DNA of 64,000 nucleotides. Source: Stichopus chloronotus. Lineage: Eukaryota > Echinodermata > Holothuroidea > Aspidochirotida > Stichopodidae. This document shows positions 22,961 through 35,946 of this stretch, one piece after another. The position numbers were made by a program, and so were the translations under genes. Every line of letters begins with the position of its first letter. Position 1 is the stretch's first letter. The stretch is taken from assembly GCA_021234535.1 (NCBI GenBank), contig CM037848.1:17315444-17379443 (forward strand). Direction: 5' to 3'. The notes beneath the pieces are model-generated. The model made no database searches, was not told where the DNA came from, and saw nothing but the letters and a program-made list of their open reading frames with translations.

Positions 22961-25035
22961 CAATTGTTCCTTGGTGTCTTTGTGGTTTGGGTTCTTACTT
23001 TAATTTGGGCATGTTTCTCTTGGCCATTTTATGGGGCATTTGGCCCTCCTTTGCCCTTTAACTTGTTAACAATATTATGTCGTTGGATTGTTCAATAGTG
23101 TCGTTGGTGATTTATGTAGTACTTATGTGCTATATCAGTATGTTCAATTACTAGGCAACTCGTGCATTAGCTGCGTATGTCACTGTCGGTACCGTTTGAA
23201 GCTAGCATGCACAGAGTGTTTGGGTAGATGGAAACGACTGGAAGCAATCAATGAAATTCACCTATTTCCCAGTAGTGAAAGTCGGTGTTATTTCGTGTGG
23301 TCCTCAGTATTACACACAAAATTCAAAGGCTATTGCAAGCAGGCTAAAAGTCAAGCTAAAATGGCGATTAGCACTTAATAAAATATTGCAGATTTCTGCG
23401 TCACTTTCACAGTGAATCTATACTTTACGTGTGTGGGCACCAACGCAGGTGAAAATGACAAAAGAAGGAGAAGAAAAAAAAAAAAAAAAACACGATGGGC
23501 AGAGTAAGTTCAAGAATCGAAGCTGTGGGCTTCGATTTATGAAAAGAAAAATCAGTCTAGGAAAAATTGTAATACATGTTAGATAAGTTGAGAAGATAAA
23601 AGAAGGCTAGGGAATTACGCATCCATGCTTTCGTTTATTCTTTGGCCAGCATTTTTTTTCATTATGAGTAACTCCCAAGAAGCAGCCCCCATTTTTGTTT
23701 CTCAACTGCTTGTCGGATTGGGGAATTAATGGAGGGGGAAAGCTCAAGATTCTTCATCTACATTTCAGCTAGAATTGTGGGAAGACTAAGTGGAGCGCCG
23801 CAATCGGAGCTTACCAAACATTCATGAAACAAATACCCCCTAATTAAAGATCGCCAGAAATCGTCTTCCATCGTCGCTTCATTTCCCCGGCCACGGAGCT
23901 AGATGCGATTTGATGCAACAATTTATACAAGAGTACAATTGCACAATTCCCTCAGACAAAATGCAGTTTATTCCTTAATTATTCACCTTGAGGGATGCTA
24001 GCTTCCGCCTCGCGCCTCTTGGATCCGTCAACCTGAAATACTTAGACTGTTGTCAGTCGTCAAATGAACGTGAAACCGACAGTTTTAAGAATTGTAATAT
24101 TACTGGAAGATGATTGGATCTTCTGAGATCGTCACTGGACATTGTCGTCTGATCGACTAATTGCCTCTCGACTGCCAAAGAATAAAAAGTAACAAAACAG
24201 ATCAACAGTAACAAACAGACTATAAGTCAAATGTTCACTTTGTATTTGCAACAGAAGGTCTGTAATAAATCCAAAAACGTCAGCAAATTGAAAAAAAAAA
24301 AATGACATTGCGTTATTTGACCCGGTGGTGATTTTAGACATATATTATATTCGAAGGTCGTGTGACACGAAAATGACATTTTGAAGTATTGGGTGCATTA
24401 AGCATTGAAAATATTAAAAATTACCAAAAATTCCATCAAAATCCGTCAAAGATTGACCAATTTACAGAAAAATTAGTGTCTCATAGTTGTATCATTTGAA
24501 ACAAAGAAACATTTGCTAACTATGCACATCTGTGACGTCAAGAGATGGCGTCCTTTGATATGTCCTGTGTTCATCCTTTGTTTATGTAACCTTTATTATC
24601 AAGGACATTTGAGAATTTCATATGTCGGGAGGGTTTTACTTTGGAAGCATGAATTTAACACCGAAGTTCGTCTTTTGTAACTTCTAGTCAGTTTTCGACT
24701 GTAGACATTTGATTTAAAGTTGGCTGTTATTCCCATCTTCCCATCAATAGGGCAACATTAAAAATGAGGAGAGTAGTGAATATCATCGCTAAGTTTATTT
24801 ATCTAATTTTCTTGCTTTCGTCAAGGGTGTTATACAATTTTGTCTCAAAAGCATTTGAAAACCTTTCTTATTTTCTTAAAGTGTAGCTCAATGGAGTGAT
24901 GTCTACCTCACTAGCATGGTTATTTCCACTTTCTGGGAAATGCTGCTAGTCCAAACCATGCAAATAACCTTTGGAAAGTGGTTAGATAGAACCCATTAAA
25001 ATATATACTCCCTACGGCGGACATAAGGGGACATG
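22961..25035. other. Spacer, no feature recognised
   Basis: About 2 kb of unique-looking AT-rich sequence with poly-A runs near 23474 and 24290. No coding motif was found on either strand. Confidence 0.4.
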
Positions 25036-25370
25036 CTGTCGAGTTACTGAATAAAGCTATCTCGACATCTCGGAAATACTTTTCAAATTGTCGAGTTACC
25101 GAGTTACAAATAACTTGTAATCTAGACGAAAGTTTGCAAATTGTCGAGTTACCGAGATACGCTACGTTGACATCTTGGAAAAAGTTGCAATTGTCGAGAT
25201 ACTGAGTGACAAATAACTCGTCATCTTGACAAAATTTTGCGAATTGTCGAGTAACCGCCTTATGCTAAGTCGACATCTAGGAAAAAGTTTGCAAATCGTC
25301 GAGTTAACGCCTAACGCTAAATCAACATCTCTTGACAATTTGCAAAATTTTGTCGAGATAAAAAGTTATT
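25036..25370. repeat. ~53-bp minisatellite with TGTCGAGTTACCGAG units
   Basis: Six units begin at about 25037, 25089, 25142, 25192, 25245 and 25298 with TGTCGAGTTACYGAG or variants. Two alternating subtypes are visible: one with CGACATCTNGGAAAAA, the other with ACAAATAACTYGT, suggesting a ~106-bp higher-order period. Confidence 0.7.
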
Positions 25371-28300
25371 CAAACACGATAAGCTCACTACGGAATCATT
25401 TTTCTGAAAAAATATTGAAATGGAGAAATGTTGTAAGTTTGCATCCCATAATTTTATTGCAAAATGTTACGATAATATGTGAACATTTCATCATTTTGTG
25501 GTAAAATGTTGAGATAATATAGGGATTAAGTTGGTGATTTGACGCACCTTACCGTTTCCATACTTTACATCTCGCTGTCACCTTATGTCCGATCCACTTT
25601 CGAATGTTCCATTGTCAGTTTATCCTCATGTGGTTATCCGACCAGGTATAAGAGCCAAATGAAATTAGTAATTAATGTACTTTGTACAAGAATTGCAGGA
25701 AGAGACAAAGAAAGAAAAGAAAAAGAGTAAAGAAAGAAAACAGAGTCAGAAAAAAAAAGAAAATAAATATAAGAAGTTCTGGTCACAGCTTAGGACGCGG
25801 AAGACACTCTTAACTTCTAAGAAATATGCATCTTCCTTTGTTACCTTTCTGATACATACGTACTTATGTAAATACCGGAATTATACACTATGCACCTGAA
25901 CATGGGATCACGAGAAATGTCAGCTCTCTCAGTGGCAAACTAGCTACCGGTAACAATGATACAACATGCCCCAGCCCCCATTAATGAAGTGCAAAAGAAC
26001 TGATATTTTAAAAAGTTCTATTTGTTTTGCAACGTGCAACTTCTTGCTTCTGTAAGACCATCTACCTCCGTAACCGTTTGGACACCTCACCCTCACTTTT
26101 TGAAGGGGGAGGGAGGGGACAATTCCCAGATGTCCACTCTGACATAATGAGCGGACAACTTATCATTTATTCAGTCTATTACCAACTACTCGATTAAAGC
26201 GCACCTTAGTATAGCTCTATGATCCCACCAATTAGTATAAGTTGTCAACAACTTGCATTTTGTCAGTTATTTTGATGACAGTATTTGCAAATGTCTTTTT
26301 CGGAGTTAAAGAAGTATCTAAGCGCAGATGAGAAAATATCATTGTATATTATGTTGGACACATGGAGTCAAAAAGGGATAATTTTTTAGTTTTTCAATGA
26401 ACATTTTTGAGAATACCTTATACTGTAGATCAGCCCAATCCGTCACGCTGATTTTGGATAAGAACTTGCATGACGATGGTAGGATTTCAACCTTTCACAT
26501 TAAAAGTGTAAATAATATATATAACAAGGACTGTGAACCGGACGTTACATTTTAATATGTAAATTTTGACCAAACATTGCACTTTTTGCCGCACAGACAC
26601 CTTCCATTTCCCTTTTTCTCAAGGTGGGGGGGGGGGGGGGGGCTCACCGCCGTCTTCCCATCCCCAAAGACCTCTCCTTTAGGACGGCATTCGTACATTG
26701 TGAAAAGTCACGTCCCCCTCACTTTTGGAGATGAATCCACGCCCATGCCCAAGGCGCTCTACTGCAATCCCTCACTAAGGTTCATGTACCTTGGAATGTA
26801 GACCACTATCCTTTCAATCTCTTGAGCTTGAAAGAGATTTAAATACCTTTACGAAATAAAATAAATCGTCTTCTATTTACAGGAGCCTGATTTTTATTTC
26901 TTACTCCGACTTTGAATAAACGGTTTGCACATCAGGCCTAGTTTTAAAGAGTGACTAAACTCTCCAGTATATGCATCAACGTTTAATGATACTTTATTAA
27001 TGGAGATGTTTTCAGGACCGTAACCAGACTAACCAATAAGAGGGGGGGGGGGGGGGACAGATCAATGTTAGAGTTTGGCCTCGGGGAGGGCCTATCCCTG
27101 CTTTTTTTCCAGTGCGATATTTCCATGGTCATGGGCGTCAGCAGGTTTCAGAAAGTGAGGGGGACACTATACTATCTAAGCGGGGCGCCACCATTGGTTG
27201 GCGCGTAGCGTACCAGAAAATTTTGGGTACATAAGACCGCCTAGATCCCAGGAGACGGCCTTCCTGAGTCGTTTTTAGTTACATCAGAACAAGATCTGTG
27301 AGAAGAAATTTTGGCTCACAAAACTAAATTCCTACAGAAAGTACTGGTAGAAAGATGCCGTTCTGACACCAAGGGACTGAGACGAATTACACAGAGTCCA
27401 TCTCAAACGAAATATTGAAAAAGTGGCGCCGTCACCTCCGAGATGAGTGGAGTGGTATATATAATACATACATGTAGGTGCGAGACGTCACTTGTTATGT
27501 GCCCAGGTACTTTAATAATAATAATAATCAGAAAAAGGCACGGAGAGCGTGTCTAGCGCCTAGCCGGCACTCAACAATAAAGATCTACCATATCCGGCGA
27601 ATACGTGTAGTCCTAATTACTTAACCCCTACACCCCTATTCGTCCGTCCAGTCCAAGGGACTGGAGGTAGTGATATGAACATAGTAACTCATCACCATCT
27701 ACCTGTATGGCTAGCCTTATCCATTGGAACCCATACAAACAACATGTGTGCATGATTCAATACACTTTCGAATGGTCTCTCTCCCCCCCCCCCCCCCACC
27801 CCGAACGAATTAAATGGGCAGATTTAGGATATTAGGAGAATGGGAGATAAATGACTGTGCAAGGGATAGATAGCAGGGGCCCAGGGAGTCCAGATTTCTC
27901 GCAGAATATATGTCACTGAGTCACTCGGTGCTTGTCCGAACACCCAACTTAGGAGGATTCACCGCAGTGTCAGAAGTTCCCAAAGATCTCTATACGACGG
28001 TCTGATGATCTGATGAACTCTTCTGCGATTCTCTGTGGATTCAACGCCCAAGTTAAATTCTACTTGAATAGCTTAGCAATTGTGATAGAAAATCGCGCAT
28101 ATGCATGTGATTTTTTGTAATAACTACTCTGAAAAGTGGGTGGGACAAATGATATGATATCCCCTCCACTTTTGAAAGACTTTGTTGATTTCTTCTTTTT
28201 TATTTATTTATTTTTATTGTGGGGGGTACCTACCTACCTAGCCATCTGGGGCACTACGCAGACGGAAAAAAACGGCTAGTATAGAGTGACAGCAAGTGGC

Positions 28301-28859
28301 GAATATGGGCACGGTCGTCGCCGTGAATATCTAGATGAAGACCATCTCGCAAGAATTTTCGAAAATTGACATTTTGACGACTCGTGAACTCAGGGACAAA
28401 ATGACATTGCTTTGTTCGCACATCATCTCTCCAAAGTGGCAGTTTTCGAATCATGTTTGCTACTTTGATAAGTCGCTTAATCTTCAAGTTGGCAAAATGA
28501 CAACTTTTTTTTACAGCATTTTGACATTTTCACGAGTTGGTTTAACTTGACAAAATGTCATTTTTCAGAATTTTGCTAGTTTGAAAAGCTAATCTAATCA
28601 CCATGTTTTAGATTTTTGTTATTTTGACTAGATATTTAAGCTGTTAAACCGAGTCAACTTTCCGAAAATTATTGCCTTTACGTCGAAGTCGATGCTATTT
28701 TATTCGCATGGCCTTCTATGCTTCAACATCCGGAGGCAAGTGTTATTGACTATAGGCTGTTACGGAATCCAGCTGAGACAACTAATGCACAGATCTTTTT
28801 GTACATGCACTTCGTTGTTGATCACGACAAGCGTCTATGGCAAGCCAAATGTGCAAAAA
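25371..28859. other. Spacer with homopolymer and simple repeats
   Basis: No gene recognised. Poly-G near 26625-26642 and 27042-27056, poly-C near 27783-27797, (AAT)n near 27513. The words TTGACATTTTGACGACTCG around 28365 faintly resemble the 25.0-kb minisatellite. Confidence 0.4.
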
Positions 28860-30245
28860 ATAGAAAATCCAAGATTATCGAACGATAATCCAAGATTATC
28901 AGTTCCAGGATTATCGTGATAAACCAGTTTTATTATGAGATAATGCCAGATTATAAAAATAACTTGGACTGTCGACTGATTATCTTGGATTCTCGACCGA
29001 CAATCCAGGTTTATCGCCGACTATCTTGGATTATCGCTCGATATGCAAAGTTATTTTGATAATCTTGGATTCTCGATCGAAAATCCAAGATTATCGAACG
29101 ATGATCTTAGATTATCTACTAATTAGACGCTTTGTTTGTAATAAAATGTTTATCACACGAAAATCTTCGATTATTGCTTTCTTGCACAATTTGCAATTGG
29201 CAAGGTTCTCGACCAATAATCTTGGATTCCAGTCGACAGATAATCTTGGATTTTTAAGCAATAATCTTAGATTCTCAACCGATAATCTTGGATTATCTCC
29301 TAATAATCTTGGATTGTCGATCCAAAATCTTTGATTCTCGACCGATAATCCAAAGTTATTAAGATAATTCAATCCAAGATTATCAAATACGCAACTGTTG
29401 CTTATGAATAGACATGTGGCGCCATGACATGGTGTATATATTGTTGTTTTCTTACCGTCGCGGTGTCCACCACAGGCACGGTCAACGACAATACGTGAGA
29501 GGAAGAACACATGGCTGAGTGACTCAGTATACAGGACACAACATCAGCAATTCACAAGACCACAGTTTATTTGAGTTTGTTCCACATTCTATATATGATA
29601 TAGATATACAGGTGAGAACTGGTTAGTACGAGCATTATCTAGTAAAATAGATGAACGCTAATTGTTAGAGTTACGTAGTAGGCTACTTGAGTTGTGACAC
29701 GAATAAAGGCAGCTAAGGTCCCACATCTCAGATTCTCGACGGATAAACCAGGTTTATCAAATTCAATTTTAATAATTTTGGTTTATCAATCGACAATCTT
29801 GGATTCTCGACCGACAAACCAGGTTTATCACAATAAATTTTGATATTCTTGGATTCTCAATCGATAAACCAGGTTAATTTGATAATTTTGGATTCTCTAC
29901 TAACAAACCAAGTATATCTCTTTTATTTTGGATTGTCAAAAGATAAACCAGATTTATCAAAGTCGGTTTGATAATCTTGGGTTTTCAACCGATAAACTTG
30001 GAATATCAGTTGCCAATCTTGGATTATCATTTAATAATCCAAGTTTATCAGATTGTCGACGGATATACCAAAATAATTGTATGATCTTGTATTATATGTT
30101 GGTAATCTTGGATTATGTGTCGAAGTTATCTTGATAATCTCGGATTATCTTGTAATAAACGTGGTTTATCGATCCTTCGATAATCTTGCATTATCTTTCG
30201 ATAATCTTAGATTATCGATCGATAATCTTGGATTTTCTATTTATT
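28860..30245. repeat. Self-complementary GATAATCTTGGATTATCG array
   Basis: Over 1.3 kb the word ATAATCTTGGATT and its reverse complement AATCCAAGATTAT recur dozens of times, joined by short links such as CTCGACCG, TCGAACG and ATCGATC. Spacing is about 18-40 bp. A variant, GATAAACCAGGTTTATC, dominates 29740-29960. The middle (29390-29730) is interrupted by ordinary sequence. Confidence 0.9.
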
Positions 30246-30780
30246 GCTCATTCGGCTTGCCATACGTGTCCCCCACAGCTACAATATACTAAGGCCATAT
30301 TCATTTCTGGATTATTGTTATAAATTTATTATCAGACGACTGTGCCGAGTAATCCTGTCGACTGCTGGCTTAATAACTTTTCAACTTGCTTCGTTGGGCA
30401 TCACCGGTTTTCCTAGATCATGATGTGAAAGTATTTACACTTTCAACTTTGCAACGGTGGTAAGTTTACTACCTCAGAGGACAGTTGTCAATGAATAATT
30501 TATCCAGTATCGCATCTCATTTTGCTACACAAAATGATTGCTAGGGCCTATACAAACTGAATATTGTGAAGGCCTAGCCTAGCAGTTTTTGTACTTCATG
30601 TTGCAACAATAGAGTTTTCTCTTGTTTTGCGAAAAGATACTGAAGAAATCCCTAAACTGCTATGCAAATTTTGAAACAAAATTATTCACTAATAATAAGC
30701 TACACCCAGCCTACACCAGTACAGTCACCGTAATGTAGGCTAGGCTAGACGTATTTACTTGGCCTAGCCTAACGTTGTAC

Positions 30781-31037
30781 TTAAAGGCTGTATTGCATCA
30801 CCCCAAGCTATATTTTTACCTCCCTGAAAGGAAAATTCTCAACTGGTTCTAAGTTACAGTACTCTTAGATGGCCAGCAAATTCGAAAGATGCAGAGCAGC
30901 TCGTATTACACAGCGTACACAGGGATCCATTGTTTTGATTACACATGTGGAGGAATGTAAGAAGGGCTGAGGGAGGGACTAGAGGTAAGTGGTTGGGAGA
31001 ACTGAAACTGTCTGGGGTGATGCATTACAGCCTTTAA
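30781..31037. mobile_element. TTAA-flanked MITE, copy 1
   Basis: Ends TTAAAGGCTGTATTGCATCA (left) and TGCATTACAGCCTTTAA (right) form terminal inverted repeats of about 25 bp including CACCCC/GGGGTG, with TTAA at both borders (30781-30784 and 31034-31037). It is close to identical to copy 3 at 62365-62622. TTAA flanks and AGGC-type ends are what piggyBac-type elements leave; there is no transposase here. Confidence 0.85.
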
Positions 31038-31144
31038 CGTAACTAGTTTAGTATGGTAGTTAGGCTAGGTCAAGCCTAACTTCCTACCTAAGTAGGTTTG
31101 AACTAACTGTTGCACTATGTTGTTTGTTACTGTTAGACACTTCA

Positions 31145-31315
31145 ATGGAACCTACTCCCCCAGAACATAACAGATCCCGAGGATCCCAAGCAATTCAAGA
31201 ACTCTGTCTTGAGGATCCTCAGACAGGAGGATTGACGTTCTTGCGCACACCGAATCCTGCACGTTTGACTCCATCCGGAGTGTTGTGCAGTACCTTTCCA
31301 GATCCAGAATGTTAG
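31145..31315 (+). CDS. Possible small exon of unknown gene
   Basis: An open frame of 56 codons from ATG (context TTCAATGG) to TAG, preceded by TTACTGTTAG, which would serve as an acceptor. The product is Pro/Thr-rich: MEPTPPEHNRSRGSQAIQEL, later GGLTFLRTPNPARLTPSG. Composition and codon use look more coding-like than the surroundings, and it lies on the strand of the gene at 47 kb. I do not recognise it. It could be an exon, a captured gene piece between two MITEs, or chance. Confidence 0.3.
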   Translation: MEPTPPEHNRSRGSQAIQELCLEDPQTGGLTFLRTPNPARLTPSGVLCSTFPDPEC

Positions 31316-31348
31316 GCTAGGACTGTGTTACTACTAGTACCATTACAA

Positions 31349-31551
31349 TTAAAAGCAATAACTCATCACCCTATGCTATATTTAAAGCAAAATTCTCAAC
31401 TGGTTCTAGCCTAAGTGACAGTACTCTTTGATTGACAGCAATTTGAAAGATGTAGAGTAGCTCATTACACATAGTTCTGAGAGCAGTTCTAACTAGATGC
31501 AAGCGGTTGGGAGAATTGAAACTTTCTGGGGTGATAAGTTTTTGCCTTTAA
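31349..31551. mobile_element. TTAA-flanked MITE, copy 2 (degenerate)
   Basis: Shares with copy 1 the blocks CATCACCC, CAAAATTCTCAACTGGTTCT, ACAGTACTCTT and TTTCTGGGGTGAT, and has TTAA at 31349 and 31548. It has internal deletions (203 versus 257 bp) and several substitutions, so it is an older copy. Confidence 0.75.
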
Positions 31552-32708
31552 CACTAACTTGACAGCTGGATAATTAGTGTTTTCACGGGGTAGAAAATTT
31601 GTATGCGGGTACCCAAATGCCATTTCCTGTCGCCTACCTAACTGCTATGTGCAACTTTGTGCTTTTGAAATCTTATAGGCCTAATCATTAATTTACAAAA
31701 CAATCCTCCACCCATATCTCTATATCAGTGTTGTAATGAAGTTGCAATTTTGATGACTCGAGTCACTTGGGTCAAAAGACTGAATTTGAGTCATAAGTTT
31801 GAAAAAGTGCAAAAGGCTTGACTCGAGTCAGTATGTGGAAGGGACTGGACTCAACTCACTACATTGAATGACTCTACTTGACTCGAGTCCTTTCACACTG
31901 TGACTTGAGTCAAGCTATCAATGGTATTAAATGCTTTTTTAGTGTACATTTCAAGAAAAGCACAACCAGTCAATGGGAAACAGCCATGGAACAGCTGACC
32001 CATTGTTATTAAGTTCTGTCACCTTGCTAAGTGGTATTGCATTAAATCTATTCTTTGTTTTTGAAGTGACAAAAGTCTTATCATATAATAATAGTTACAG
32101 TTCGATTCCTTCAAACAAGTACATGATTGTTTGATGTTCGTGTATGTATGCTTTCTCAGAATGTGTCTAGATTCTCAGTCACTGTGCACATACGCCTACG
32201 GTGTCAATCACCACGTGTGTAGGCCATAGATCATGTACAGTACGTGACATTTACATTAGCTTTACAATTGTGTTTCAACGCTAAGTGCATACTGTATGTA
32301 GGATTTTCATGTTTGGTGTTTATATTCCCCTTTTCCTGTAAGAGGGTTGATCATGTGTTGGGAATTGTTTGACAAATACTGGTGTCACTAATGATTGGAG
32401 GGGGAGGACAAATTGTTCAAATTTGACTGATTCTGGGGGACTCTGTATGCCAGTGTGTCAGGCTATTCTAGTGTTGTGAGTCATGTCAGTTCGTGCAGTT
32501 AGTACTATGATTGATACTTTTCAAAATGGTAGCACGATTCTTAAGTGATTACCTTGATTACTTTCCTCATTTTCTTGAACAGATTGATTAAAAAGCATTA
32601 ATGAAATCATTAAACAAAAGCAAATCAATATATCTTACTCCCTTGAACAGCTACAAAATGTAGGAACCCGTACCACCAAATGTAAGGAACCCCACTCGTA
32701 CTACCAAA
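31552..32708. other. Spacer including a GACTCGAGTC-rich patch (31740-31915)
   Basis: In 31740-31915 the palindromic word TGACTCGAGTCA and partial forms (GACTCGAGTC, TTGAGTCA) recur at least eight times. A similar patch sits at 42270-42450, on the other side of the Gypsy element. Otherwise no feature is seen. Confidence 0.5.
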
Positions 32709-34930
32709 TGTAGAGAACGGCGGGTGGTGGGTGTTATCAGCCTGCGGCTAATAATGCCTTATTTCAGATTGCTAAACTTACAGGTGTCCTTACTGATGTT
32801 AATCAACATAGCTGAGTGCCTATAAACACAACCATTGCCTCTCTTAAAAGATCCTAATGAGCGACCATTTAGTCGGGACACGTCTCTCTAACATGCCTTA
32901 TCAATAACCTTGGCAAAATAAACACAAATACAGGTGCATAGATTCTGTGCCAGTAATCACACATTTCTCGTTTGAGACTGACACAGGTAAGAGGCTCAGG
33001 CTATTCACAAGTGATGGTTTGTCTCCGAAGAACAATAGCAATTGAGCAATTCTCTAAATTTCATCTGCAACCAGCACTGGAGACATCAAAACAATAATAG
33101 GACACAACTGTCTAAGATTTGAACCTCCCAATTTATTTTAAGCCTATTACTAAAAAGAAATTAGAAGACTTAAAAATACTTAGTACACTTTACACTATGT
33201 AAACTCCAGGTTTCATACACCCCTGCTTTGTGTCTGCTCACATGTAGCTTTCAAACACAACATGCGATATCATATAAACAAACTTAAACTTTGACCCACC
33301 GAGGTCGTCCTAACAACAATAGAACATCCGCACACCAGGCTAACACTAGCCACCACACAGTATAAGCATTAAGCACATAAATGACCATATCACACTGAGT
33401 TAGTTGACAACACACACTTTGGGGAACTGCACATCATTAACCCAATTAGGCATTAGACTTCACAGTACACACACTCGGGAGTGTAACTTTCATAATACAC
33501 AGTAGCAGTATGCCTTACTGTACTTAACTCAAGTCACATTACTCATAAAGATGCAGAACAAGTTTCATGGGAATATGAATACAGTTTAAACATCTGAATA
33601 CATCATGACATTAATTAACCTATGGATGCATCGAAGACACAATGCTGGAAGGTACCTGATTTATCTTGCGACTTCTGGCATTTTTAAGTTCTCAGTACTA
33701 TCTCACAGCAGTCATCCAGTACCAAATTACGTTAAAGCACATAACAGAGGACAATAGTTGGATCATCTCACACCCCTTGCGCGACCAGTCTCAAGAAGAA
33801 AATGGCGATCACACGCCTTGCACAGTCACATGTGCTCATTAATGATGATGTACAGAACAGAAAGAAACACCAGGAATTCCACAGGTTGCCTTACAGGTAT
33901 TCAACAGGCTCTGTCAATATTGGAAAGTCCAGATGACTTCTGACAACAGTTCCAGCAGGAGATCAGACCAAGTATTTATGGGATGACGATGAATACCGGT
34001 GGAAACACTGGAATCAGGGAGAGCAACATCTTTACGTACTGATATGAGAGTAGCATACTGTACATCAATAGTTTCTCAAACTGGTACCCTTACATATATT
34101 TATAGGTGATATTGCTGTAGTCACTTTCTGGGTGTAAGAAACACAACATTGAAGTAGCCTATAATTAGTTTGGTTGTTCTCAACAAATGAGAGTCTGTCC
34201 AAGCAACAAGGGTACATTTTGAATTGTGATTAATAGAAGAGATTTTTGTGTGTCTCTTGGTTTTGTATAATGGCGTTATTTTTAATGATTTTTTTGTTTA
34301 TTGTAATATTTTAAACTGCAGAAAAGGCTTTGCTAACATGGTGGTGTGACATTAATACAAGCTTCTTAGAAATAATTTGTGAATAAAAATAGAAACGACT
34401 TGTAATTTTTGAAAAAGGAAAGGAAAAACAAAACAAGGCTAATTTAAGTGACATGGAGAGTGTACAGTATTGAGCTGTACAAAGTAAAAAGTTAATGTAA
34501 TGTTGACCATGCACCAGAATATGATGGTGGAAGAGATGGGCGAGTCCTTTAATAAAATGTATATATGGGTGCGGAGCAAGGTGTACTGTACTTTTAGAAC
34601 ACAAACACGGAGAGAGATGACGGGCGTGGACTGGTATAAGTTATAGCAAAATAGTTATATTGAAATACACAGCAGTTAAATTATAGCAATGAGATGTGTC
34701 AAGTCAGACTGCCAGTTACAGAGTGAACTCAGAAAGATAATCAACTGAGCAAGAAACTGACAAACAATTACACAGCACAAGAAAACTATTTGAACAACAT
34801 AGCAGAGACATAAACAGCTGCCATGAAATTAGCATATCAATACATGCAACCGAATGAACATATCCAGAATACCTTACTAGAATACCTTTAACACCTGACA
34901 AACTTAAACACCTGACAAATTACTCTTACA
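32709..34930 (-). repeat. Candidate Gypsy long terminal repeat (about 2.2 kb)
   Basis: Read on the minus strand, it starts TGTAAGAGTAAT at 34930, directly after a purine-rich stretch (GGGCATAGGAG) 0.35 kb beyond the end of pol. It ends TTCTCTACA at 32709, followed by TTTGGTAGTACGAGTGGGG, a sequence of the kind seen at the primer-binding site after 5' LTRs. A TATATA box with ATTAAAGG lies near 34560. TG...CA ends and position support an LTR. The second LTR was not found, so the boundaries are provisional. Confidence 0.4.
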
Positions 34931-35287
34931 TTACTCCTATGCCCATTTAGAAAATGTCCTCATTTTTAAGTTACAGCATCATTATCAAAAATACTAATTA
35001 TTGCATTTTTTATTCTTTTGTACATATATCTTCTTTTTTTTTTAATGGTTTTCAAAATATTTTGTTACTCTTAAAAATATATAAACTTCAATATAATCAT
35101 TGCAATCAATCTTCTCTTAGGAATACTTGTATCCATTTGTACTACCATTTTACTCTTTATAATTAGTCAACACACTTATTGCACTTAATTATTACGAGAC
35201 AGGTGATTACACAATTACTACCATTAGCAATATTTTGCAGTTAACGAATAACAACATCCAATAATATTGAATGTCACAAAAAAAAAA

Positions 35288-35698
35288 TCAATGTAAGGAA
35301 GAGAGAAAATAATAATCTCTAAAAAGAGTTGGGAGAACTGTATGCTGTCCTACTCTCGTTGTCGTTTGTCTAGGGACTGTACATGTGTTTGTTGAAGGCT
35401 GTAAGATTGTAGTAACCCGGGGAGGGGGCTCTGACAGTGTATGAGTACCTACACCAACTGGTTTTGACACCCCTAAAGGAACAAAAGGTAATGAGCCGGA
35501 CAGTGCTGTATTCGGTAAAATTGAAGAATTCAGTGGCACTGTAGCTTCCATATTTTGACCTTGTACATGAGCCTTAGACTTATATGGCTTCAACCTATTA
35601 TGGTGCACTGTGCGAAGTGGTTCTAGTGGTTGTGTAATATTACAAACCTGATACACAACAGGTGGTTCAGAGTCATTCTTAATTACTTTTATTACCAT
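35288..35698 (-). pseudogene. Gypsy pol C-terminal tail
   Basis: Contains VYQVCNITQPLEPLRTVHHN followed by RLKPY, matching the post-integrase segment of Gypsy pol (reading ...RTVHHNRLKPY), then a variable Pro/Thr-rich end. It is separated from the integrase core by a frameshift and a stop (around 35745). Confidence 0.75.
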
Positions 35699-35946
35699 AA
35701 ATAGCCCTTCCCATTTAGGGGCTAACTTCAGCCTGCTATTCCTGGGTTAGTTAATCCACACTTTATCACCAGGTGAATATGCAATAAATTTTTGTTTCTT
35801 ATTATAATTATATTTTGGAGTGTCCCTTGCAGTTTTACTCAACTCAGTGGCTTCCTGGAATGCTTTCCTGAGACGTTGGTGTAACGTAGCTGCATAACTT
35901 TTAGGTGCAACGGCCAATGAAGTATTTTTAAGTTCTGGTGAAACCT

